A stretch of 11,806 bases of DNA from an uncultured delta proteobacterium (lineage in GTDB: Bacteria > UBA10199 > GCA-002796325 > 1-14-0-20-49-13), in the NCBI GenBank assembly GCA_903868375.1, contig CAIPVD010000277.1:1-11806 (forward strand). Reading direction: 5' to 3'. Every line of letters begins with the position of its first letter. The stretch's first letter is position 1. Of this stretch, positions 1 to 5,769 are shown one piece after another. The notes under the pieces are model-generated. The model was given only the letters and a program-made list of their open reading frames with translations. It had not been told where the DNA came from and did not search any database. A program made the translations under genes and the position numbers.

Positions 1-605
1 GCCAAGTCTGTCACGGTGCCGACCTAACCGGCGGAGAATCCGGAGTTTCGTGTTTTAGCTGCCACACTATTTTTCCGCATCCAAGCAACTGGGCAGACGC
101 CTCTTTGCACGGTGTTACAGCTACTTCAGACATAGCAACTTGTAAATTATGCCATACCGACATTAAAGCAGCAGACTGCAAATCTTGTCACCACGATAAC
201 GTTATGCCGGCCTGGCTAAACACGGGCCATCAAGCAAGCGCTTCGCAAAGCACGGAAGGCTGCAAGGTTTGCCATGGTGCAGATTTTACGGGCGGCGATT
301 CCAGCACGTCTTGTTTCACTTGCCATGCGAACTATCCTCACCCGACAAACTGGGCTAACGCCGGACAACATACCGTTCAGGCAACGAGCAACCTAAGTTC
401 CTGCACCGTGTGCCACGGAAGCGACCTAAAGGGCGGCACGTCTGGACAGTCATGCTATGCTTGTCATAATCCGGGAAACGTTACCTTTCCGCATTCTAGC
501 AGTGACACACACCCTTCCCTATACAGAAAAAATCCGGCTAATTGCAAGACCGCATGCCACGGAACCGACCTGCTAGGCGGAATATCCGGCAAACGCTGCA
601 ACAGA
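1..605 (+). repeat. Five tandem di-heme modules within the cytochrome
   Basis: Modules begin at about 1, 141, 261, 402 and 543, a spacing of 120-141 bases. Modules 1, 3 and 4 share the CHGxD-GG-SC-CH pattern. Module 2 is shorter and lacks the GGxS stretch (CKLCH then CKSCH). Module 5 uses CX3CH for its first heme and stops soon after its second. The similarity is clearer in protein than in DNA, so this is an old internal duplication, not a recent one. Confidence 0.75.
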
Positions 606-623
606 TGCCACGGAATGCCTTGA
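1..623 (+). CDS. Multiheme c-type cytochrome, C-terminal part (5' end outside window)
   Basis: The reading frame is open from the window edge: the first bases complete a CQVCH heme site whose first cysteine codon lies across the edge, so the ATG at 105 is internal and not the start. The visible ~206 residues hold nine CxxCH sites plus one CX3CH (CKTACH). They are arranged in two-heme modules of the type CxxCHGxD(L/F)xGGxSxxSCxxCH, followed by PHPxNW and a further histidine that may be a distal heme ligand. Such proteins are exported and mature in the periplasm, where they carry electrons in respiration or extracellular electron transfer. The signal peptide would be upstream of the window. The protein ends with CNRCHGMP, with no C-terminal membrane anchor. 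The specific electron partner cannot be told. mtgA follows on the same strand after 49 bases with no clear terminator between. The family call is firm; the subfamily is unknown. Confidence 0.93.
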   Translation, partial: QVCHGADLTGGESGVSCFSCHTIFPHPSNWADASLHGVTATSDIATCKLCHTDIKAADCKSCHHDNVMPAWLNTGHQASASQSTEGCKVCHGADFTGGDSSTSCFTCHANYPHPTNWANAGQHTVQATSNLSSCTVCHGSDLKGGTSGQSCYACHNPGNVTFPHSSSDTHPSLYRKNPANCKTACHGTDLLGGISGKRCNRCHGMP

Positions 624-632
624 TAACTTCAT

Positions 633-659
633 TTGCATCGATCATTCATTTACTATATA
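633..659 (+). promoter_or_regulatory. Possible promoter for mtgA
   Basis: TTGCAT (633-638) and TATATA (654-659) lie 15 bases apart, close to the mtgA start. The spacing is short and the region is AT-rich, so chance is a real possibility. mtgA may instead be read through from the cytochrome gene. Confidence 0.2.
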
Positions 660-672
660 AGAACCGCCGCTT

Positions 673-1350
673 ATGAAAAAAGGACATAAACGCCAAATAA
701 TAGCGCTCGCCATTTTTTTGATGGGTGTGGCATGGTTCTTCCTCCTTTACAACGCGTTCACCCTGCCGGACACGATCACATTGCGGCTTAAGAACCCGAC
801 GACAACGGCATACATCGAACTTTATAAAGAAAAACATAAGAACGTAAAAATAGAGCAGATATGGGTGCCATATAACAAGATATCGCCATATCTTAAGCAG
901 GCGGTGGTCGCATCGGAAGACGACGAATTTTTCGATCATCCGGGTTTCAATTTTGAAGCCATAAAGAAGGCCGCTATTTACGACTGGAAGAAGAAACGGT
1001 TTGCTCGAGGCGCCAGCACTCTCACGCAGCAACTCGCAAGAAATCTTTACCTTACGCCTTCGAAGAATCCGGTGCGAAAAATGCGAGAGCTGTTGATAGC
1101 GTTGAAATTGGAGCGCGAACTTTCCAAACAACGAATACTGGAACTATATTTGAACGTCGTTGAATGGGGCCCAGGAATATACGGATGCGAAGCTGCTTCG
1201 AGGCATTACTTTGGGAAATCTGCTGCAGGTCTAGGATCGGCTGATGCGGCTTATCTTGCTACTATATTACCGAATCCAAAAAGGCTCGGCCGAAGGTCGC
1301 CCGAAATTCTTACGCCACGCGCCGAAACAATAATGGACCGAATAGATTAG
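673..1350 (+). CDS. mtgA: Monofunctional biosynthetic peptidoglycan transglycosylase (GT51)
   Basis: It polymerises lipid II into glycan strands at the outer face of the cytoplasmic membrane and has no transpeptidase domain. Residues 1-8 are basic and residues 9-26 form one membrane anchor, leaving the catalytic domain outside. All GT51 motifs are present: ASEDDEFFDHPGF (80-92), RGASTLTQQLARNLYL (112-127), RKMRELLIALKLERELSKQ (135-153) with ILELYLN, and WGPGIYGCEAASRHYFGK (165-182). The two catalytic glutamates should be E82 and E139; their 57-residue spacing matches E233/E290 of E. coli PBP1b. The length of 225 residues fits MtgA (E. coli about 242). There is no good Shine-Dalgarno sequence before the ATG, but the basic stretch plus anchor support this start. 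The gene ends just before the shared terminator at 1357-1390. Confidence 0.94.
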   Translation: MKKGHKRQIIALAIFLMGVAWFFLLYNAFTLPDTITLRLKNPTTTAYIELYKEKHKNVKIEQIWVPYNKISPYLKQAVVASEDDEFFDHPGFNFEAIKKAAIYDWKKKRFARGASTLTQQLARNLYLTPSKNPVRKMRELLIALKLERELSKQRILELYLNVVEWGPGIYGCEAASRHYFGKSAAGLGSADAAYLATILPNPKRLGRRSPEILTPRAETIMDRID

Positions 1351-1356
1351 AAATAA

Positions 1357-1390
1357 AAAGCCGGAATGTCGCAATGGACACTCCGGCTTT
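1357..1390. terminator. Bidirectional intrinsic terminator between mtgA and the histone gene
   Basis: The arms AAAGCCGGAATGTC (1357-1370) and GACACTCCGGCTTT (1377-1390) pair over 14 positions with one mismatch, around a six-base loop. On the plus strand the stem is followed by TTTATT; on the minus strand it ends in CTTTTTATTT, the better U-tract. It lies 6 bases after the mtgA stop and about 20 bases after the histone stop, so it can end both convergent transcripts. Confidence 0.85.
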
Positions 1391-1409
1391 ATTCTTCACC
1401 AACTTGTGC

Positions 1410-1592
1410 TTACAGATCTTGCGGCTTTATCGTCTGACGGCCGTTCTCTTTCGTTCTTTCGATCGCTTTATCGATCATTTTATATACGGCATCCGACAAC
1501 GCTGGAACTGCTTCTGCGCTTGTCATCATGCCTTTCGACTTCACGTAATCCTTCACCTTCGATACAACTACCAAGATTTCCTTCTCTGACAT
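1410..1592 (-). CDS. Bacterial histone-fold protein (single histone fold, 60 aa)
   Basis: This is a DNA-binding nucleoid protein of the histone-fold family. Residues 5-20 (EILVVVSKVKDYVKSK) form helix 1. Residues 24-50 (TSAEAVPALSDAV and on) form loop 1 and the long central helix. GRQTIKPQDL (51-60) matches the loop-2 signature of archaeal and bacterial histones (GRKTxxxxDI), with the R52/T54 pair. From memory it resembles the Bdellovibrio histone Bd0055 closely in length and layout. The protein stops right after the loop-2 signature, so helix 3 is almost absent. I chose the ATG at 1592, not the upstream in-frame ATG at 1646, because GGAGG lies 5 bases before it and the extra 18 residues do not fit the family. 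A strong RBS, a possible promoter and a terminator suggest an abundant, separately expressed protein. The gene upstream on the same strand is the sugE-like exporter. Confidence 0.85.
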   Translation of the reverse strand: MSEKEILVVVSKVKDYVKSKGMMTSAEAVPALSDAVYKMIDKAIERTKENGRQTIKPQDL

Positions 1593-1596
1593 ACTT

Positions 1597-1604
1597 TCCT
1601 CCCT
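1597..1604 (-). promoter_or_regulatory. Strong ribosome binding site of the histone gene
   Basis: The minus strand reads AGGGAGGA here, with GGAGG 5 bases before the ATG at 1592. It decides the start codon over the in-frame ATG at 1646 and is the strongest Shine-Dalgarno match seen in the window. Confidence 0.8.
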
Positions 1605-1641
1605 TTTGGTTAATAGATTCGACCGATCGAGTTGCCCTTCT

Positions 1642-1670
1642 GTCATAAATGAAGATTCTATTCAAGCCAA
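1642..1670 (-). promoter_or_regulatory. Possible sigma-70-type promoter of the histone gene
   Basis: On the minus strand TTGGCT (1670-1665) and TATGAC (1647-1642) are 17 bases apart, each matching its consensus at four of six positions. This would give a leader of about 40 bases before the histone ATG at 1592. It lies in the 94-base gap between sugE and the histone gene. Plausible only. Confidence 0.35.
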
Positions 1671-1686
1671 AAGTTAAAAACACCTT

Positions 1687-2007
1687 TTAGGCGCTTGCCG
1701 TGAGCTTCAATCCTACTATACCAACGAAGATAAGGAATATGCACATCAGCCGTAGCAAATTATATGATTCGCCAAAGAGAATGATTCCAAAGACGGCGGT
1801 ACCAAATACGCCGATACCGGTCCAGATGGCATAAGCCGTTCCAATTGGAAGCGTCTTACTTGCCTTCGAGAGGAGAAAAAAACTCAAGCATAAAGCAGCC
1901 GCCGTTGGAATCGTATATGCCCACTTAGTGAAGCCCTTCGAATATTTAAAACCAATAGGCCATGCGACTTCAAGCAGCCCCGCTACAAATAAATATAGCC
2001 AGTCCAT
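1687..2007 (-). CDS. sugE: Guanidinium exporter of the SMR family (Gdx/SugE type)
   Basis: A four-helix inner-membrane antiporter that, in the Gdx subfamily, exchanges protons for guanidinium; it works as a dimer. Four hydrophobic segments are visible at about residues 3-19, 28-49, 57-76 and 83-103. Subfamily marks are GLLEVAWPIGFKYSKGF near the N-terminus and TLPIGTAYAIWTGIGVFGT before helix 3, as in SugE/Gdx and unlike EmrE. Starting at the ATG at 2007 gives 106 residues and puts the essential membrane glutamate at E13, the family position. An in-frame ATG at 2022 would add MVRRV. Neither start has a clear Shine-Dalgarno sequence. Only 24-39 bases separate it from the coiled-coil gene upstream, so the two are probably co-transcribed and there is no room for a guanidine riboswitch directly in front. 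Confidence 0.9.
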   Translation of the reverse strand: MDWLYLFVAGLLEVAWPIGFKYSKGFTKWAYTIPTAAALCLSFFLLSKASKTLPIGTAYAIWTGIGVFGTAVFGIILFGESYNLLRLMCIFLIFVGIVGLKLTASA

Positions 2008-2046
2008 AACTCTACGAACCATTTTTTAGATATATTTTCAAGAGAA

Positions 2047-3186
2047 TTATCTGAAGACGCTCAAGTTGTCGGTCACCTTCTTGGCGGAGTCGAGCAAGCT
2101 CTTAGCCAGGTTGTTCATCATTTCGTTGATCTGCGCGAACTCTTCCATCATGCCGTTGATGAGCTTTTGCGATTCCGCAATGGTATCTTCTTCAGATTTA
2201 TCCTTTTGCACCGCCTTTTCAAAATTCGTCTGACTTGCCACATCGTTACCCACCTCTGTATTAATAAGCTCTTCGGTCGCGGCAGTCGATTGCTGCTGAA
2301 GATCTACTAATTTCGAGCCCATCCATACGGTCTGCAAAGCTTTCTTTTTTTCGACAATAATTCCGATATACTGGACGAACTGATACATCGCGTTCATATC
2401 TCCTGTCATCGCCTGGCGGGCATAATATAAGAACGTCATCATCTGCTGCTGTTTCGTTTGAGCCTGACTAACGGTATCTGACGCACTGCTCGCCATGTCA
2501 TCCTGTATAGACGAAACGATCTCATCATATGCCAATGAGTCGGTGGACGTTGTTGAATCGTTAGTTATTATTGCAGACGCATCGGTTGGAGCGGAGTCGG
2601 CTTTGAATGTCGATTTATTGGCTGTTGTAGATTGCTGGCCTAAAAATTGCTGAACCTCTTCTTTATTAGAAGCTCCATCAAAAAACCCCGCCGCATCCGC
2701 CTGCATAACCAAGTTTTTTTCGTTCGCTAATTCGCTAAAAAATTCTTGAATAAGATTCAGGTCGGCATCGATCTTATCTAATTTACCTTGCAGTAAGCTT
2801 GTATCCGCTCCCGATTTCTTGGCAGTGACTATCTGTTTGCTAATAAGCTCCTTCTGTGCGAGCAGCTTATTCTTGTTCGCTTCAAGGATGTCGCCTTCGC
2901 TCGCAAGTTTATGTGCCCTATCAAAAAGCCTCTCTGCCTCTGCCGGATCGACCGGCGCTTCGTCGGCACAACTTGAAAGAAGATCGGAAAGGTCGGGGGC
3001 ATTTCCAGCCGTTGCTTCACCACTTGCCAGTGTATTAAGCGTCTGCTTCTCACCAGATCCAGCAATCTGGACATCATCACCTAGGTCACTGCTCACCTGA
3101 GCTTCAAAGTTCGCAAAGATACTATCGAACGTAGCCACATCGTCTGCATTTGTCGGGCTTATTTGGTTGTTTATCGTTACAGCCAT
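2047..3186 (-). CDS. Unrecognised soluble coiled-coil protein (379 aa)
   Basis: I do not recognise this protein. It has no signal peptide or membrane segment and a single cysteine (C73). Residues 1-80 are rich in Asn, Asp, Ser and Thr and look flexible. Residues 81-165 are strongly helical and charged (AEAERLFDRAHKLASEG, then LEANKNKLLAQKELI), a likely coiled coil. Residues 166-240 form a Ser/Thr/Ala/Asp-rich linker. Residues 241-310 hold a Gln/Met-rich helix with aromatic positions (MMTFLYYARQAM, MYQFVQYIGIIVEKKKALQ), and 325-376 form a last amphipathic helix. This layout recalls secreted helical proteins such as type III secretion filament or tip proteins, but I see no secretion genes nearby, so that is only a thought. 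No Shine-Dalgarno sequence precedes the ATG; the next in-frame Met is at residue 161, so M1 is kept. It leads the small group with sugE. Confidence 0.75.
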   Translation of the reverse strand: MAVTINNQISPTNADDVATFDSIFANFEAQVSSDLGDDVQIAGSGEKQTLNTLASGEATAGNAPDLSDLLSSCADEAPVDPAEAERLFDRAHKLASEGDILEANKNKLLAQKELISKQIVTAKKSGADTSLLQGKLDKIDADLNLIQEFFSELANEKNLVMQADAAGFFDGASNKEEVQQFLGQQSTTANKSTFKADSAPTDASAIITNDSTTSTDSLAYDEIVSSIQDDMASSASDTVSQAQTKQQQMMTFLYYARQAMTGDMNAMYQFVQYIGIIVEKKKALQTVWMGSKLVDLQQQSTAATEELINTEVGNDVASQTNFEKAVQKDKSEEDTIAESQKLINGMMEEFAQINEMMNNLAKSLLDSAKKVTDNLSVFR

Positions 3187-3223
3187 AATATTGCGAGAAT
3201 AAGCAACGTGGCTTACCTCAAAC

Positions 3224-3244
3224 CATACAGTAGCAAGCTGTATG
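3224..3244 (-). promoter_or_regulatory. Small hairpin in the leader of the coiled-coil gene
   Basis: CATACAG (3224-3230) and CTGTATG (3238-3244) are perfect inverted repeats around a 7-base loop, about 38 bases upstream of the ATG at 3186. It could be an operator or an mRNA hairpin; a 7-bp arm can also arise by chance. Confidence 0.3.
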
Positions 3245-3262
3245 CCAAATAAAACAGATCAT

Positions 3263-3290
3263 ATTTTAACAAAAATACTATTAATAACAA
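3263..3290 (-). promoter_or_regulatory. Possible promoter of the coiled-coil gene and sugE
   Basis: On the minus strand TTGTTA (3290-3285) and TAAAAT (3268-3263) are 16 bases apart, matching the sigma-70 consensus at four and five of six positions. This would give a leader of about 70 bases. The region is AT-rich, so the match is not decisive. Confidence 0.35.
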
Positions 3291-3299
3291 TACGTTACA

Positions 3300-3322
3300 A
3301 AATGGCCAATACGCGACCATTT
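3300..3322 (-). terminator. Weak hairpin, possible end of the rluB transcript
   Basis: The minus strand reads AAATGGTC, a 7-base loop, then GGCCATTT: eight pairs including one G-U. What follows is only moderately T-rich (TGTAACGTATTG), so this is a poor intrinsic terminator. It lies about 115 bases past the rluB stop and just upstream of the candidate promoter, so an operator role is equally possible. Confidence 0.25.
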
Positions 3323-3436
3323 ACGATTCGGCGACATTTTACCCCATTTGACACGGCTATAATCCCATGAAAATGTATTCTATGCAGGAACAACCTTCAA
3401 GATATGATGAATAAAACGAAGTGGACGTAATCAATA

Positions 3437-4159
3437 TTATCCGATTAACCTCTTAATATAGTAGATGTCTTTCTTTGAAAGGTACCGCCACTCGCCAACT
3501 TTTAAGGCACCAAGTTTGATAGAACCTATCGCAATTCTTCTAAGCTTCATGACCGGATGGCCGATCCTTGTGAACATGCGCCTGATCTGACGGTTGCGCC
3601 CTTCTCTTATCGATATCTCGTAGCACGCGTTGTTTTCCGTCTTGCGCAGGTACGTGACATTTGCAGGTTCGGTCATTCCGTCGTCGAGCAAAATACCCTT
3701 ACGAAGTTTCTCGATCTTTTCGTCTGTAGGAATACCGGAAACTTTCACGTAATATGTTTTCCAGATCTCGTGAGAAGGATGTGTTAATTTATAGATAAGG
3801 TCGCCGTCGTTCGTTAGAAGCAAAAGCCCTTCCGAATCAAAATCCAGCCGCCCGGCGGAGTTAAGTATCTCCTTAATGTCTTTGTTCATCCTGTCCCAAA
3901 TAAGCGGGCGTCCTTCGGGATCGGATTTACTAACGATGGTATTTCTTGGCTTATTGAACGCGATGTATATCTTCTGCTTAAAAACGCGAACGGCCTTGCC
4001 TGCAAGGTTGATCCTATCTCTGTCTGGATCTGCCGTGCTTCCAAGTTTCGTGACAACGATGCCGTTGACCTTAACAAGACCTTTTCGCATCGCTTCTTCT
4101 GCCGATCTTCTGGAAAGGTCAGTTGCTTGTGCTAGTATCTTCTGTAGGCGTATCTGCAT
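3437..4159 (-). CDS. rluB: 23S rRNA pseudouridine synthase, RsuA/RluB family
   Basis: It converts a uridine of ribosomal RNA to pseudouridine; RluB of E. coli acts on 23S position 2605, which I infer here from overall resemblance and neighbours. An S4 RNA-binding domain fills residues 1-60 (MQIRLQKILAQA, then RKGLVKVNG). The catalytic domain follows, with GRLDFDSEGLLLLTNDGD (103-120); the catalytic aspartate is D106. KTYYVKVSG (134-142) and REGRNRQIRRMF (185-196) are also family motifs. The length of 240 residues is normal. The start overlaps the scpB end by 41 bases but is supported by GGAG 6 bases ahead and by the S4 alignment. It is the last gene of the long minus-strand run. RsuA or RluE function cannot be fully excluded, but placement next to scpB favours RluB. 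Confidence 0.92.
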   Translation of the reverse strand: MQIRLQKILAQATDLSRRSAEEAMRKGLVKVNGIVVTKLGSTADPDRDRINLAGKAVRVFKQKIYIAFNKPRNTIVSKSDPEGRPLIWDRMNKDIKEILNSAGRLDFDSEGLLLLTNDGDLIYKLTHPSHEIWKTYYVKVSGIPTDEKIEKLRKGILLDDGMTEPANVTYLRKTENNACYEISIREGRNRQIRRMFTRIGHPVMKLRRIAIGSIKLGALKVGEWRYLSKKDIYYIKRLIG

Positions 4160-4976
4160 TAGGTTCTCCGGCGGCTTCCGCCAATTCTGCGTCTGTTACC
4201 GTTTCGCCGCCTTCGGCAGTAGCTTGCGCTGTCGGGTCGTTCGGAACCGCGACAAGTGTTTCGACAGGTTTAGGGAATATATCCTTTTCGATACGGCGCA
4301 GATGCCTCATGCTATCCGCAAGTTCGTTTATCATGCCGCCATCTTCTTCCGTCCATTTCTGAACGAAAGGCGCCGCGACCATTCCTTCAAGCATTGGCTT
4401 TTCACCTTCGGCCTGTTCCTCTGCCGTACCCTTGTAATGTTCTTTCTCCAGCTCTTCGTATTCGCGAAGCGTCGGCAGGTCTTTGAGCGAATTCAAATTG
4501 AACATCTCCATGAATTTCGATGTGGTGCCGTAAATTAACGGATTGCCCGCCTCGTCGCGCTTACCAATTATTCTGATCAAATTCTTTTCAAGAAGTGTTT
4601 TCAGCACGCCGCCGGAATCAACACCTCTTATCTCTTCTATCTCGCTTCGAACGATCGGCTGGCGATAAGCAACTATCGCAAGCGTTTCAAGAGAAGGCTG
4701 GCTCATCTTAGAAGGTTTGGGAATATCCAAGCGCTGCACATAAGGCCCGTTCGCGGGCTTTGTGCGGAACTGATATCCGCCGGAAACGGAGTTTAAGATA
4801 AGCCCGGACGACTGGTCTTCGTTATATCTTGTAACGATCTCGCCAAGCGCCACTTCGACATCGGCCTTGGTTACGCCATCAGGCTCAAGCAGCAATGTGA
4901 TAGCGCTGATAGACAGCGGCTCTTCCGAGACAAGTATCAGCGATTCGATTATCGACTTTAACTGACTAATTTCCAT
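4119..4976 (-). CDS. scpB: Segregation and condensation protein B
   Basis: ScpB is the kite subunit that binds ScpA and, with SMC, forms bacterial condensin for chromosome segregation in the cytoplasm. Residues 1-80 form the first winged-helix domain (SIIESLILVSEEPLS) and about 90-177 the second, with SLETLAIVAYRQPIVRSEIE and IRGVDSGGVLKTLLEKNLI, then GRKDEAGNPLIYGTT-like sequence (here GKRDEAGNPLIYGTT, 138-152). The protein is 285 residues, about 90 longer than many ScpB. The extra part (178-285) is a charged stretch ending in a Thr/Ala/Glu-rich, likely disordered tail. The ATG at 4976 has GGAGGT 5 bases ahead and overlaps the scpA end by 11 bases, pointing to translational coupling. The tail overlaps the rluB start by 41 bases. 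Confidence 0.95.
   Translation of the reverse strand: MEISQLKSIIESLILVSEEPLSISAITLLLEPDGVTKADVEVALGEIVTRYNEDQSSGLILNSVSGGYQFRTKPANGPYVQRLDIPKPSKMSQPSLETLAIVAYRQPIVRSEIEEIRGVDSGGVLKTLLEKNLIRIIGKRDEAGNPLIYGTTSKFMEMFNLNSLKDLPTLREYEELEKEHYKGTAEEQAEGEKPMLEGMVAAPFVQKWTEEDGGMINELADSMRHLRRIEKDIFPKPVETLVAVPNDPTAQATAEGGETVTDAELAEAAGEPNADTPTEDTSTSN
4164..4169 (-). promoter_or_regulatory. Ribosome binding site of rluB inside scpB
   Basis: The minus strand reads GGAGAA then CCTA and ATG at 4159. It lies within the scpB coding region and supports the overlapping rluB start. Confidence 0.65.
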
Positions 4977-5763
4977 TTACGACCTCCGTCACTTTCAGTT
5001 CACGATGTTCTAATTTTTTCTTCGTATCTTCGAATTCAGCCGGTTGTATCTGGCTGGTCAAATATACTACTTCAAAACGCCCCGCCTGATATATCTTTAT
5101 CATCTTCATTACCGCCATTTCAAGAAGCGCCAAAAACGTTGCAACGACCAGATGCTTTGATATTGGCTGATCCTTCATAAGATCGGTAAGAGGAACCGCC
5201 TGGCCGTACTTAAGCGAATCGATTATCTGAAGCATGCGTTCGTTCACGCTGATACGGTCGATCGTTGGCGCCTTCTTAACCATATCCTTCGGCATCGACG
5301 CCAGCATCTTATTGAACGATTCGAGCAGCAGGAACGCGTTCCCTTCGATCATCACGGTTTCTTCGGGCGGTTTCGTTTCGTCCTTTGGGATGTTCGGCGT
5401 AAACACGTCGCGGTTCAAAAGGGTTCTATCGTTCAACGCGGCAGCCACTTCTTTGTACCTTTGATATTCTATCAAACGGCGGACAAGATCTGCGCGCGGG
5501 TCGATCTCTTCCTCTTCGCTTTCGACCACTTCGCTAGGCAGCAACATCTTCGACTTGATATAAGCAAGCTCCGTCGCCATCTCTAAAAATTCACTTGCAA
5601 AATCAATATTTAAGTCTTTAAGCGTATTAAGGTACTTTAAGTATTCATCGGTGACAAAAGCGATGGGAATATCGTAGATATTCAGATCGTTCTTTTTAAT
5701 AAGGTAAAGCAGAAGGTCCATCGGGCCTTCAAATGCTTCTAGATTTATTCTGTATTGGTTCAT
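4966..5763 (-). CDS. scpA: Segregation and condensation protein A
   Basis: ScpA is the kleisin that bridges the SMC heads and binds the ScpB dimer. The N-terminal SMC-binding part is typical: FEGPMDLLLYLIKKNDLNIYDIPI (residues 11-34), then YLKYLNTLKDLNIDFASEFLEMATELAYIKSKMLLP (42-77). A glutamate-rich linker follows (VESEEEEIDPRADLVRRLIEYQRYKEVA). The C-terminal winged helix that contacts SMC is at about 195-250 (FLALLEMAVMKMIKIYQAGRFEVVYLT). The length of 265 residues is normal. The gene starts 6 bases after the trpS stop with no visible Shine-Dalgarno sequence, so translation probably depends on coupling to trpS. It overlaps scpB by 11 bases. Confidence 0.95.
   Translation of the reverse strand: MNQYRINLEAFEGPMDLLLYLIKKNDLNIYDIPIAFVTDEYLKYLNTLKDLNIDFASEFLEMATELAYIKSKMLLPSEVVESEEEEIDPRADLVRRLIEYQRYKEVAAALNDRTLLNRDVFTPNIPKDETKPPEETVMIEGNAFLLLESFNKMLASMPKDMVKKAPTIDRISVNERMLQIIDSLKYGQAVPLTDLMKDQPISKHLVVATFLALLEMAVMKMIKIYQAGRFEVVYLTSQIQPAEFEDTKKKLEHRELKVTEVVNGN
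4982..4987 (-). promoter_or_regulatory. Ribosome binding site of scpB inside scpA
   Basis: The minus strand reads GGAGGT, then cgtaa, then the ATG at 4976. It is a full Shine-Dalgarno match inside the last codons of scpA and fixes the overlapping start. Confidence 0.75.
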
Positions 5764-5769
5764 AATCGA

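Larger units (their letters stand above)
3187..3436. other. 250-base AT-rich intergenic region between two minus-strand gene groups
   Basis: It holds the 3' flank of rluB and the 5' region of the coiled-coil gene. I see a plausible minus-strand promoter (3263-3290), two small hairpins (3224-3244 and 3300-3322), and on the plus strand a near-consensus TTGACA (3348-3353) and TATAAT (3358-3363) too close together to work as a pair. No convincing gene is present. Confidence 0.6.

Noticed and set aside
105..623. Cytochrome gene starting at the ATG at 105
   Set aside because: The frame is open back to the edge and contains two further heme sites upstream of that ATG.
646..1131. 161-codon minus-strand open frame opposite mtgA
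   Set aside because: All GT51 motifs are on the plus strand; the reverse frame has no recognisable family pattern.
1410..1646. 78-residue version of the histone protein
   Set aside because: The strong RBS sits before the internal ATG at 1592, and the extra N-terminal residues do not match the family.
1660..1690. Terminator after sugE
   Set aside because: The inverted repeat is short, AT-only and imperfect; it does not form a convincing stem.
3348..3363. TTGACA and TATAAT as an ordinary sigma-70 promoter
   Set aside because: The two boxes are only 4 bases apart; about 17 is needed, and no suitable partner lies at that distance for either box.
3876..4538. 220-codon plus-strand open frame across rluB and scpB
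   Set aside because: It is antisense to two confidently identified genes and has the look of a reverse-strand shadow.
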